Source: Achatina immaculata (taxonomy: Eukaryota > Mollusca > Gastropoda > Stylommatophora > Achatinidae). From it: a stretch of DNA of 64,000 nt. The stretch covers positions 39,735,515-39,799,514 of the forward strand of contig CM019701.1 in the NCBI GenBank assembly GCA_009760885.1, written 5' to 3'. Within the stretch, counting starts at the first letter, position 1. Every line of letters starts with the position of its first letter. The notes under the pieces were generated by a model. That model was not told the DNA's origin. It saw nothing but the letters and a program-made list of their open reading frames with translations, and ran no database searches. The position numbers and the translations under genes are program-made. Positions 10,713 through 20,427 of this stretch are shown here, one piece after another.

Positions 10713-10981
10713 TCTCTTTTGCAGGAGCACATGGTCAGAGAGGGAAAGATTTATGCGTTAAAGTACACCAGAGAATTAAGGAAACATACTCTATATCATA
10801 AAATCAGAAAAGAAGAACACTTACCTTCTAAAAACCATAGAGCTGCACATACAGGAAAGAAAAAAAAACACATAAGGAAAACAGGAGTCCATCTTAAGCA
10901 ACTGACTGTACGACTGGAGAATATACACTGAAGCAGTATCAGAATATACGCAGCAACATTTCGTTATTAATTTGAATAAAT
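10713..10981 (+). other. Splice acceptor and 5'UTR exon of GPCR B, with longer uORF
   Basis: tttctcttttgcag ends at 10724; the exon starts at 10725, 257 nt before the ATG. The uORF starts at 10731 and, because of an extended A-run, reads through to 10931 (66 codons) rather than stopping after 47 codons as in A. Confidence 0.72.
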
Positions 10982-12532
10982 ATGGCGAACGTAACTCTCT
11001 GTTCATATTTTAATTCCCCGTTTTTCGCATTTCCCAGGGTCACGGGAAATGTTTATCTTCTCGTTGGCATCTCTGTCGTTTTAACTGTACTCTCAGCGTT
11101 TGTTGTTTTTACAAACGCCACCGTGATCATAGCCATCATTCGTTCCATGTACTTGGGCAGGCATGTTAACAACAAGAGCAAGATATCCATGATCCTGATA
11201 GTCTCTATGGCTGTATCAGACTTTGTCGTTGGCATCATTCCAATGCCGCTTTCGGTTTACCAAATAGTGAACAACGGGAAATGGTACCTCGGACAGACCA
11301 CGTGCTCTTTCAGAATTACAGCAGATGATTTTCTATGCACTGTCTCAGTTTTTCACGTTATGTGTATGGCAGTAGACAGATACTTGGCAGTATGTCGTCC
11401 CCTGACATACCGTAGACTGACTGTAATAACCGCTTATATCATGGCCAGCGTAAGCTGGTTGCTGCCTGCATTATTTTTCTACTGGTTTTTGCATTATCTA
11501 GGCGACCACTACGATAGTTCATGTTTTGAACATTTCAAAACTTGTGATTTGAATTTCGATATCAGGTACAGGATTACGTCTAATATTATCACTTTCTACG
11601 TTCCTTTTCTGTCACTCTTAGTTCTTTACTTCTTTGTATTACGAGCAGTTCAACATTTCAACAAAAGGAAGCTCAACTTCAGGTTGAAAAAGCTGTCATC
11701 CACGCAGCAGAATTCAAGAAACACAAAGTGTCATGGATTTAAATATTTGCCCAGTTGTATGAATAGTTGCATGTCCGTACTGAGGTTAAATGGGTGTAAA
11801 TATGATATGTCACCAACGTTAGAGTTGTGTTATATTTTCAAAGCAACTCCAAACATTTTCTATATGTCTTCAAGAACAGACTTTGCATTCTCTCCAGTCA
11901 TGAAGTCAAGATCAACAGATACATTCCTGTCGTCAGAAACCACAGAGACAGCTAAAACACCGGACACATCAGTAATATTGTCTGCTGAAAAACTATCAAC
12001 TTCAGACCTGCACAATGTGAAGAGCTGTGCATGTTATACTACGGATTTGAAAGACGATCAACAATTTTCAGAACATGATGAGGAATCTTCTCAATATTCC
12101 AAAGACGGTGTTAATGAAACTGTTGATGATAATTCAAGCAGTTCTTCTAAGAAGCATATGAGTTCTTCTGAAATAATTCAAGACTTGGGACGATTTGACT
12201 ACATTCATCACAAAAAAGTGACCAACATTTCTAAACTTTCACCAAGTACAAAGAACAGTTCTGAGGTTGCTATGAAAACCGCACGTCGTTTAAACAATAC
12301 GAAGGCTCTACGTACTATTGGTTTAATAGTTCTGGCGTTCTCTATTTGTTGGTTCCCTTTCAATGTGGTTCCAATTGTACCAGGTTTCTTAAATCACACT
12401 TTCCCTTACACATCCTATCTTGTCACTGCCTGGCTAGGTTATCTAAACTCCGCCTTAAATCCTTGCTTGTACTGCTGTCATAAATCTATAAGGCGAGCAA
12501 TAATGAACCTGATTTGTCCTTCAATGAAATAG
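10982..12532 (+). CDS. GPCR B: recent tandem duplicate of GPCR A
   Basis: 516 residues, differing from A at 10 positions: V/I in TM1, C109S next to the TM3 disulfide Cys, seven in the long third loop, and L/V at the top of TM6. All class A landmarks are kept: D80, C108, D115, DRY 132-134, W159, CWFP 456-459, NPCLY 493-497. The reading frame is intact and the 3'UTR keeps AATAAA. Most changes fall in the intracellular loop and many nucleotide differences are silent, consistent with purifying selection or simply youth. It has no adjacent first exon; expression would need a new promoter or splicing from the upstream exon at 4555-4818 past gene A. Confidence 0.93.
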   Translation: MANVTLCSYFNSPFFAFPRVTGNVYLLVGISVVLTVLSAFVVFTNATVIIAIIRSMYLGRHVNNKSKISMILIVSMAVSDFVVGIIPMPLSVYQIVNNGKWYLGQTTCSFRITADDFLCTVSVFHVMCMAVDRYLAVCRPLTYRRLTVITAYIMASVSWLLPALFFYWFLHYLGDHYDSSCFEHFKTCDLNFDIRYRITSNIITFYVPFLSLLVLYFFVLRAVQHFNKRKLNFRLKKLSSTQQNSRNTKCHGFKYLPSCMNSCMSVLRLNGCKYDMSPTLELCYIFKATPNIFYMSSRTDFAFSPVMKSRSTDTFLSSETTETAKTPDTSVILSAEKLSTSDLHNVKSCACYTTDLKDDQQFSEHDEESSQYSKDGVNETVDDNSSSSSKKHMSSSEIIQDLGRFDYIHHKKVTNISKLSPSTKNSSEVAMKTARRLNNTKALRTIGLIVLAFSICWFPFNVVPIVPGFLNHTFPYTSYLVTAWLGYLNSALNPCLYCCHKSIRRAIMNLICPSMK

Positions 12533-12605
12533 CAATCTTTTGTGTTCTCAGAAGGACACGGTGGTATTGTCAGATAAATATTATATTACTTTTAGGGGAC
12601 TTATG

Positions 12606-12791
12606 TTCACTCATTCATTCATTCATTCACGTGGATGTCCATTGCCGAACTTTGTCGATCTAACAGCTCTCCTTTAGGCCTCTCGGTTGTAAGAAAGATG
12701 CCCTGCTGCTGATGCATCCATTTCCGGATTATCAACGATGTCTTGCAGGCATCTTAGGGCTAATGGCTACGGATTGATATTCTGCAGTCCA
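12606..12791 (-). mobile_element. LINE family 3 fragment in GPCR B 3'UTR
   Basis: Same insertion, breakpoints and tail as 8245-8430, copied with the duplication. Confidence 0.85.
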
Positions 12792-13041
12792 GCATAAACT
12801 GCCCTGTTGACTGTTAAGGACTATCACATGGCTGTTCTTCATGAACAATGTGACATCTACACTGGCATCTCTTACCATTTTTCTTTTAAACTCAGCCTCG
12901 CTCGTTTCTTTTTTTTTCTTTTTTAGAATAGTCCCATCCGTTTTTCTCTATATCTTAACGTTCTGTTTTCTGAATGTAGTATTAAGTTTTCTTCTACCTA
13001 CACTGAAAGAAAATTTATATGTTTTTGTCTCTTATCAAGTT

Positions 13042-13047
13042 AATAAA
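13042..13047 (+). promoter_or_regulatory. Poly(A) signal of GPCR B
   Basis: AATAAA in the same context as in gene A, about 510 nt after the stop. Confidence 0.6.
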
Positions 13048-13142
13048 TGTACAATATTATGAAACATCTCTAGCACCATGTTTATTTTTTCATTCGTTTT
13101 GGCAATCGGTGTCCAAGATCCTGACATGGTTGGTTAACTTTA

Positions 13143-13482
13143 GCTGACGTGCTAGCTTCAGGGTTGGTGAACCACTGCTGACGTGCTAGCTTCAGGGTTG
13201 GTGAACCACTGCTGACGTGCTAGCCTCAGGGTTGGCGAACCACTGCTGACGTGCTAGCTTCAGGGTTGGTGAACCACTGCTGACGTGCTAGCTTCAGGGT
13301 TGGTGAACCACTGCTGACGTGCTAGCTTCAGGGTTGGTGAACCATTGCTGACATGCTAGCCTCAGGGTTGGTGAACCACTGCTGACGTGCTAGCTTCAGG
13401 GTTGGTGAACCACTGCTGACGTGCTAGCCTCAGGGTTGGTGAACCACTGCTGACGTGCTAGCCTCAGGGTTGGTGAACCATA
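13143..13482 (+). repeat. 34-bp VNTR, 10 copies
   Basis: Ten exact-length units of the array seen at 8782-9019, with the same alternating cttcag/cctcag variants plus variants unique to this copy. Confidence 0.97.
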
Positions 13483-13731
13483 GCCGACCAAGATCCAGTT
13501 CCACCTCTAGTTTGGTACCCCGAGTAACAAGCCTAGCATGGCAGACGGGGCAGGAACAGCCAAAGTCTCCCCGGCGGTGAAGCTTCTTAAAGAAACACTG
13601 CACACCCACTGCTTTTTTAGTTCTATCGAGGGACAGCACAAAATAGCCGGCATAACCTGCTTCATTCAGCTGTACCTGGACATCTTCGCCATATCGGGTG
13701 CAAAGATTATCAACCTTGCAGTTTAAGGAAT
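13483..13731 (+). repeat. NR2 repeat downstream of GPCR B
   Basis: Duplicate of 9020-9262, followed by a shorter (GAA)n tract. From 13780 to 14697 I see no gene or recognisable repeat; a (TA)n run is at 14525-14537 and a short (CA)n run at 14663-14676. Confidence 0.75.
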
Positions 13732-14697
13732 TAGAAGAAGAAGAAGAAATAATCAGTTATCGAAACGTCTCCCCCGTCTATATCAGAAATTAATTTCGAG
13801 ATACTGACTTATGAGCTCCGACATTTACTACAACTGTTTCACTGTCGTATCTGCTGTCTTGTCACGAGTCATTAAGATTTGTAACTTTTCTTCTGCACAC
13901 CTCACTCTCCATTAACTCTTTCACCATCAAGCACAAAAATCCCATGACCATACAAAAAAATCATAATGCACACAGCTGCTACGTTTCTGATATACATTTA
14001 CTGAAGGCATATATATAGGTAAACCTTTTGTATTTAGGTTGTACACTAATATAAAATTTGAATCTCCAAAGGAAATAACAAAATTATAGAAACGGAGCTA
14101 TACGTTTTAAAAAAGAGACATTTAAATTGTTCGAGTTAGGAATAGAATAAGCATTCAATGTAATCGATAAACTACAGAGAAAGTTTATATTTGCCACTTG
14201 GGAAATCCTTTTATTCCAGAGCCCACAGGTTTAAATACATTTCCCTGAGGTTCACAACTCTTGCCGGTAGACTGGTGGGCAAACAAGTACTTTCATTATT
14301 TTACAGAAGCGCTCTCTGCTTGCTGCCCGTTCCTGTTAAGAATTCTTGCACTCTTCATAAAATAAAATCCTTCTTTTAATATTTTAGATGTACTACTGCC
14401 TTGTGACACTTTGAAGCTTACATTACAGAGAGTTTCACGGTTTCAAAAACAAATTGTGAAAATAAACTTTTGTTCTGCTGCCCACTTTTGTTTTTATGGT
14501 TATTTTTTATTTATTTAAATAATTATATATATATATTCATCAGAATATGAGACGTGAGATGTGCGATAAATATAATTCACAAAAGTGATAAAATAATTTG
14601 GAGAACACATAATAGTAGAGATAAAAGAAGGGAAAACAATGAGAAAATGAAGATTTCAATCAACACACACACACACATGCACGCAAACACAAACACA

Positions 14698-14955
14698 TAG
14701 CAGCATGTTCCGTCTCGAAAGAGCTACTCAGACGCATCATAGATTCTCCAAACACAAGGAACACAGCGCTAATGTCAACATCTTTCATGAATTGGCTGGC
14801 ACACTACAGTTACAGTTTGATGTGGTCAGAACCACACCTGATCATCTTGTCTTCTCCAGTTGCAGAAGGTGTCAGGTGTACATTTCTAGAGCTAGTTAAG
14901 GGAAGCGCGTCTGTGCCATGTGTGCCTTTATGTGCAAGCGATGAGATAGGAAGTG
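14698..14955 (+). promoter_or_regulatory. Promoter-like duplicated segment, upstream half
   Basis: It aligns with the reverse complement of 56930-57185 (shared blocks agcatgt.gt.t..aaag, gattc.ccaaacacaag, agaaccacacctgatcatc). Continuous homology resumes after the mariner at 16254, where both copies carry TATATAAG. The 64- and 66-aa ORFs here are not conserved as protein. I infer a duplicated promoter region; an unknown repeat is the alternative. Confidence 0.4.
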
Positions 14956-16253
14956 CGAGGGGAAGTCACTAAGTAACTCGCAAATGCCTGTTACAAAAAA
15001 AAAAAAAAGAAAAAAAAAACTAAATGCGACAGTAATTTGAAAACTTTTAATTTTTGAACCTACATTATTCCCCTATTTCTCAACGTAATCGCTACCAACA
15101 TTGATACATTTGTCCCATCGCGTAATCATTGATGCAATACTCATGGCGTAAAAATCGGGAGTCCGATTTCCGAACCATTTTTTTACTTCTGTTTCCACCT
15201 CTTCGTCACTCGAGAATCTTCTCCCGCCAAGGTGGTTTTTATGGACCAAACAGGTGAAAATCACTTAGAGCTAGGTCAGGACTGGGTTAACCGAGCCATA
15301 TGTGGTCTGGCATTGTCATGAAGGAAAAGCACACCTCTCTCAGCAGACCATGACGTTTTCTTCGAACTGCATCCCGTAGCATAGACAGAACTTCACAGTA
15401 CGATACAGAATCCACACTGCCACCATACTTCTGGAACTTGGTTAACAACACTCCTTGATAACCCCAGAACACTGTCAGCATAACCTTCCCCGCAGAAGGC
15501 GTAATCTTGATTTTTTTGCGCATGGCGATGACGGGTGTTTCCATTGCTTTGAGGCATGTTTTGATTCGGGTTGGTAGTGGTGCACCAAAGATTCGTCTTC
15601 AGTAATAATCCTTTGGAGCATGTCTTCACCTTCATATGCGTAATGACAGAGATGCTGCAATGACAAACGAAATCGGTTCATTTTGTGATCATCATTCAGA
15701 TCTCTGGGTACCCAACGTGAGCAAACTTTCCGAAAATTCAATTGCTCATGCAATATTCTGTAGGCTAAGCCATGTGAACATCCGATTGCACTTGCTACAC
15801 TGTCTATCGTTACTCGTCTATCAGCTCTGATAATCTCATTCACATGTTGCACGGTCGCTTCTGTTGCAATCTGAACAGGACGGCCAAGTCGGACTTTGTC
15901 AACAATTTCGGTGCGTCCCTGAAAAAATTCTTTTACCCAGTTATAGACCGCTTTACGTGATAAACACTTTTCAGCATAAACTGTAATAATTTCCTTATGA
16001 ATATCCTCAACTGAATGTCCTTTAGCCCACAAAAATCACACTACACTTCTCTTTTCCTCTTTGGTATACACTAACAGTTGGGTAGCCATTTTGTTATTGG
16101 TTTCCGCATGCGCACGTAACTCCCAGCGCCCCATACATACAACTATTATAAAGTTGGATGATGGTACTATCTAAGGATATATTTAAAATACTACCTGATA
16201 ACTGCCACTGATAAAATATTTCAATTTGCCAGTTACTTAGTGACTTCCCCTCG
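14956..16253 (-). mobile_element. Mariner-like DNA transposon, complete but decayed
   Basis: 1298 bp bounded by near-perfect terminal inverted repeats of 23 bp: cgaggggaagtcactaag at the left end and its complement at 16231-16253. The right flank is TA, the mariner target; the left flank reads TG, explained by one substitution. An A-rich tract at 14994-15019 lies inside the left end. Length and ends are typical of mariner. Confidence 0.95.
15073..16089 (-). pseudogene. Mariner transposase, multiple frameshifts
   Basis: Reading from an ATG at 16089 (MATQLLVYTKEEKRSVV, then a stop), the helix-turn-helix region follows (WAKGHSVEDIHKEI.., SRKAVYNWVKEFFQG, LGRP linker). The first catalytic Asp lies in ITEDES. 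HDNARPHMAR and SPDLALSDFHLF, holding the other two Asp of the DD34D triad, are visible but in a different frame. The C-terminus ends at 15073 with NVGSDYVEK. The total span of 1017 bp equals a normal mariner transposase. Stops and frameshifts make it inactive. Confidence 0.93.
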
Positions 16254-16470
16254 TATATAAGAGAGAGAAGCTTACAATCTTATGTGATCAGTTTCGGCAA
16301 CATCTGAACGACATATCCAAGAAGGCACTGACTTCTGTCGCTTAAGCACTTCTGTCACCAAGCAGAACGGGACATTTCCATCACAGCAATTCATTGTTCT
16401 TCTTTCGATGAGCCATCTCTGACGGCCCTGAAAGAGCGCCTTATTTTGTAATCGGCTGCTCCATCCAACA
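16254..16470 (+). promoter_or_regulatory. Promoter-like duplicated segment, TATA half
   Basis: It starts tatataagagagag, a TATA box, immediately at the mariner's right end. It continues with blocks shared with the reverse complement of 56780-56929: gtttcggcaacatctgaacg, aaggcactgac, gcacttctg, gggacattt. Expected initiation would be near the conserved cagtttcggcaacatc. No ORF is conserved between the copies. Confidence 0.45.
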
Positions 16471-16756
16471 GAAATAAACCCAAATAATTCAGCTTTCTGT
16501 GAAATTCTTTACATATCTACCTATTTGCTATATCTTACTAATTCGTGTTCAACGCATTCATAATCAACATAAAGAAAATCAGCACAAAAAAAAACCCATT
16601 CGCCCCTCCCACATTTGCATGGAAAGGGAAAATCATTGGATATCGATCGGAGGCACTAGAGATTGCACACGACCTAGAAGATTGGTCGTTAACGCTTTCT
16701 GTTACGGTAAATAATAATAACAATAATAATGATTCTTTTAAAAAACCGCGGGTTTT

Positions 16757-17172
16757 GGAGGTGACACCTAATCTGTCATCTGGTTATTCACATGAGTATC
16801 ACTTTCACCAGCTTTATTTCGTCGACCGCGAGAGAGAGGGGAAACAGATATAAATGGTCCAAAACTTCGACTCTCTCGGTGAAACTTAAATTTCTCAAAT
16901 TACCCTTGACAATTACATCTAAACAATTTCATCTAAACAATTTCTTAGCACTTTGCGCTTAATGTCCAGTCAGTATTTGCGAAATAGTACGACCACAGAT
17001 TAGACAGAAACAGAAGAGAGATCAGACAGAAGATGTGAACATGAAATGCAGATTTTCACATGAAAATCAGAGTTCTTAGAAGACTGCCGTGAAATGTGGA
17101 TGGAGTGCCGGATACCTTCAACGATGGATCAAACCTAACTGAAGCTCTTTTAAGCACCATGAAGTATGTGAG
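16757..17172 (+). promoter_or_regulatory. Second TATA plus first-exon-like segment, paralogous to 4435-4818
   Basis: It shares with the gene A upstream segment the order ccagctttatttcg, gaccgcgagag, gaggggaaac, gatata.., aaaactt, then ttttcacatgaaaat, gatggatcaa and a donor (gag then gttagt at 17173). The TATA box is better here (tataaat, 16849-16855). The next GPCR acceptor downstream on the same strand is that of gene C at 25464, which would imply an intron of about 8.3 kb. Confidence 0.4.
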
Positions 17173-17183
17173 GTTAGTACGGG

Positions 17184-17185
<2 letters not shown>

Positions 17186-17235
<50 letters not shown>
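17186..17235 (+). repeat. (TA)n microsatellite
   Basis: About 25 TA units just downstream of the candidate donor at 17173, at the position where gene A's intron has its GATA array. From 17236 to 17585 I see nothing I can name. Confidence 0.95.
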
Positions 17236-17238
<3 letters not shown>

Positions 17239-17585
17239 GGTGTTTAAAAAGTTCTTTCACACTTTTCGGATTACACTATGGAAAGAGAAATGCAGTCACA
17301 CGGAGAAAGTGTGCGCTATTGTGCAGAGTAATTCTGAAAGTGCTAACTATAACTTACAGAACTCAATGTAAACATCACGGCGATAATCTAGCACCTCCCA
17401 TGGGTGGAGTAAGAGATGCGATGACGTCCGTGATTCGCTGCTTCGGAATGTTCAAATTCTAGGAATGTATGGGTACGTAAACATTGTCTTTAATGTGCCA
17501 GCACAAGACAAAGTTACAAGGTCAGGATGTCTACGGTGCCTCCGTAAAGTGTAGGTTACTGTCGTGTAACTTTTATTTTGCCGTG

Positions 17586-17975
17586 CCTAAAGAAATAGAC
17601 AACAAATTAGACTCTTTTGAAAACAAATGCCTAAGAAAAATACTCGGTATAAAGTGGAACAACTCAAAGACAAGGTAGATGAGCTAACAGCAACCTATCT
17701 TACTGATGATCAGAAAAAGGAGATGGACATATATCGGTCACGTAATGAGAAGAAACAATCAGAGAATACCAAAACAAGCTATCAAGTGGAACACAACAGA
17801 TCAAAGAAAAAGAGGTCGACCACGTGAAACTCTTAAGAGAGGTCAAATTAGTAGGAATAACATCTTTTGATGAGGTTGAAAAGCTCGCCGAAAACAGGAA
17901 AACGTGATGAACTACCAAGCGAGCCCTATGTGACGTTTTTGCACGGGAAGGATGTAAGATGTAAGGTAAGTGTAC
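17586..17975 (+). mobile_element. LINE family 1, C-terminal fragment
   Basis: Encodes, with frame changes, the family 1 terminus (LDSFENKCLRKILG, then RKRG.., GITSFDEVEKLAE) and ends with gtgacgttt..gcacgggaaggatg. Compare the intact terminus at 2420-2695. Confidence 0.85.
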
Positions 17976-18189
17976 ATGTGGAGTTCGATTTACTCTTCTC
18001 TTTTCTATTTTGCTACAAAAATATTTAATATGTAAAAAAATACTTTAACATAAACACTCGTTACATGGTACATTTCATAAACTAAGTAGCCCTGTCTTTC
18101 TTCTTTTCTTAGTTATTCTAAATCATGTCAGAATATAGATTTTCTTTGGAAGTATAAAGATATTGTTCACTTTGGCAGTCAGGGACACA

Positions 18190-18613
18190 GTCAAGTTTAC
18201 GGAACTACATCTGACCCACTACTCCCTTTCCCCTCAGGTGAGTAGTCTGGGTAACGGGACGTGGATCGTCTTATTCCTCATGGTGGTGGAGTTTACTACA
18301 GAAGTTTTGCACACTCCGCCTTTTCCACTGCGCTCAGAGACCGAAAAAATACCCGAAAAAACCGTCGCTAAAGCCTAAACGATGTTGTGTCCCAATATCT
18401 TCAGCTCTGGCTGCAAGGAACACGAGCTCGCAGTTCTAGTTAGACAGAAGACGGGACAGGACATAGCTTTTCTATTACTGCCCTCTATTTTCGCTCGGTA
18501 TGTTTTCTGCTTGATAGAGGGAGGCAACTGCGGAAACCTTGTACTTCGTTAACTAATAAATCTGTTCCTACCTATGGTTACAATATCATATCTATCAATT
18601 ATTTTCTTCCATG
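18190..18613 (+). repeat. NR2 repeat copy
   Basis: Carries gggtaacggga, atggtggtggagttt, gcgctcagagaccgaaaaaa, the late stretch ggctgcaaggaacacgagct and the 3' end atcaattattttcttccat, matching 5290-5727. Confidence 0.75.
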
Positions 18614-18650
18614 TATGTATGTATGTATGTATGTATGTATGTATGTATGT
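18612..18650 (+). repeat. (ATGT)n microsatellite
   Basis: Nine to ten units following the NR2 3' end. Confidence 0.95.
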
Positions 18651-18659
18651 CACAAAGTC

Positions 18660-20414
18660 CAGCCCCGCGTCATTGTCGTGTGAGAGGGTAACAGCCAAGT
18701 AGTGGATTGCTGGGTGTGTGGGGGAAGTCTGCTGTGAGTTTATCCAAAGAGGCCGCTTCAGTAGCCAAGAAGGCAAACCTCGATCACGCTGAGAACGGCT
18801 GGCTAAAAGAGCAAAGTGACGCTGCGACAGACCTAGCAAGCCGACAGTGGATTTTCACTTGCTTCAAATTCAAGAAAGGAGATAAAAAGGGACTGACGTA
18901 AAAGAAAACCGGAGAGACGATCGCAAAACAAAACGAACTAGAACAACATTAAAAATCGGAACTTGAAATATCATCCGACCGCCCAGTAAAGAACCATAAA
19001 ATGTGGAATTTGTGAACAATAAAACTATACAGATTACAGATTATAGATTATAGATTTAACAGATGTAAAGAAAAGCGGCCAAAACTGTAAAGAAATATAC
19101 ATGAGATATACGTGTATGTATGAGATATACGTATATGTATGAGATATACGTGTATGCATGAGATATACATGTATGTATGAGATATACATGTATGCATGAG
19201 ATATACGTGTATGTATGAGATATACATGTATGTATGAGGTAAACGTGTATGTATGAGGTAAACGTGTATGTATGAGATATACGTGTATGTGGAACGGAGT
19301 CAATAGTGAAACAAAACAAGATATAGTGTGGGCTTCATCATCCACCGCGATAAAGCAAAACTGTTGCAAAATTAAAATACATATCTTTTTGAGCACCAGA
19401 CTCGTGGAGGAGAGGAAAACATCAAAGTACATCCAGATCTATGCGCCATGCTACGACATCTATTCAGACAAAGAAAGGACAGATTTATCTGACAAACTGG
19501 GCGAAATGCATCACCGGAATACACCGAAAAGGAAGTCTTAACTGTAATCGGTGATTTCAATGAAAGAGTCGGTAACAGAAGACCACCATGGAAGGAATAC
19601 TTAGGACCACATGGCGGCCACGACACTGAATTTAATAACAACGGGAACATGTTGTTCAGTCTCTGCTCCGAGCAAGGTCTCACTGTGACAAACATCATTT
19701 TTTGAACATCGAAGCAGGGATCTTAAAACATGGTATAAATGGAACAGCATTCAACAAGTTTCGCAGATAAATATTGTACTGATATGGCAACACCGAAGAG
19801 GAACTTTCAAGAACTCTAGGGCCTTCCCTAATATCACCACAGACACAGACCACCAGGCAGCAGTTATGAACCTAGTCACACCACACAGAGAAAACCATAC
19901 CACAAAAAGCTGATAAACATCATTAATGTAGAAAAAAAAAGAAATTGAAGGACACTTCAGTACAAGAAACAGTGCACGTAGATATGGAGGAAATACAAAA
20001 ATTACTGCCATCAGAGATCAGTAGCATAAATGAAGAATGGAAAAAAAACTTTAAATTAAGACTAACAATATTGGTCGAAAACAGATGTTGTATGAAGAAA
20101 GTTGAGAAAGAGGGGAAAAGGGGAACCTTCTGGTTGAACGACACAGTAAAAGAAGCTATTAAACACAAGAAGGAGTCGTCTTAGAAGTGACTGAATTCAA
20201 AGTCAGAAGAAGACTACACTGTGTATCACAAAACAAGAAGCGAAAAGTAAGAGATTAGTCAAGACAGCTAAAGATGAATCTTGGAAGAACTATGCTGAAA
20301 ATCTTACACATTTATACACAAAAGAAGGTTCTATTAAAACTATGAAGAACATAAAGTCTCCAAGATGAGCATCACAACCAAACCAGCACTATCAAATATA
20401 AAAGCTGGAAGCTC
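18660..20414 (+). pseudogene. LINE family 5, 5' region and endonuclease, decayed
   Basis: It begins with a conserved-looking 5' segment (18690-18940) followed by KIGTWNI (about 18950), the typical start of an APE endonuclease. The domain continues with IQIYAP (19435) and VIGDFNERVGNR (about 19540), then a linker region with WKKNFK.R (about 20040) and FWLNDTVKEAIKHKK (20130-20180). Many stops and shifts. A 19-bp satellite (19110-19300) interrupts the endonuclease and NR1 copy 2 splits it at 20415. The RT continues at 21926. This is the oldest and longest LINE in the window. Confidence 0.8.
19110..19300 (+). repeat. 19-bp minisatellite, about 10 copies
   Basis: Unit atgagatatacgtgtatgt with variants. 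The core (atacgtgtat, atacatgtat) is nearly palindromic. ORFs on the minus strand rich in SYIHVYLIHT are artefacts of the array. It lies between the WNI start and the rest of the LINE endonuclease. Confidence 0.95.
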
Positions 20415-20427
20415 ATCTTCAGCTATG

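Larger units (their letters stand above)
10506..13779 (+). repeat. Segmental duplication block B
   Basis: A copy of 6146-9331 carrying GPCR B, its 5'UTR acceptor exon, 3'UTR, LINE fragment, VNTR and NR2. It starts 219 bp upstream of the splice acceptor, within what is the intron of gene A, and so lacks the candidate first exon and promoter. Confidence 0.95.
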
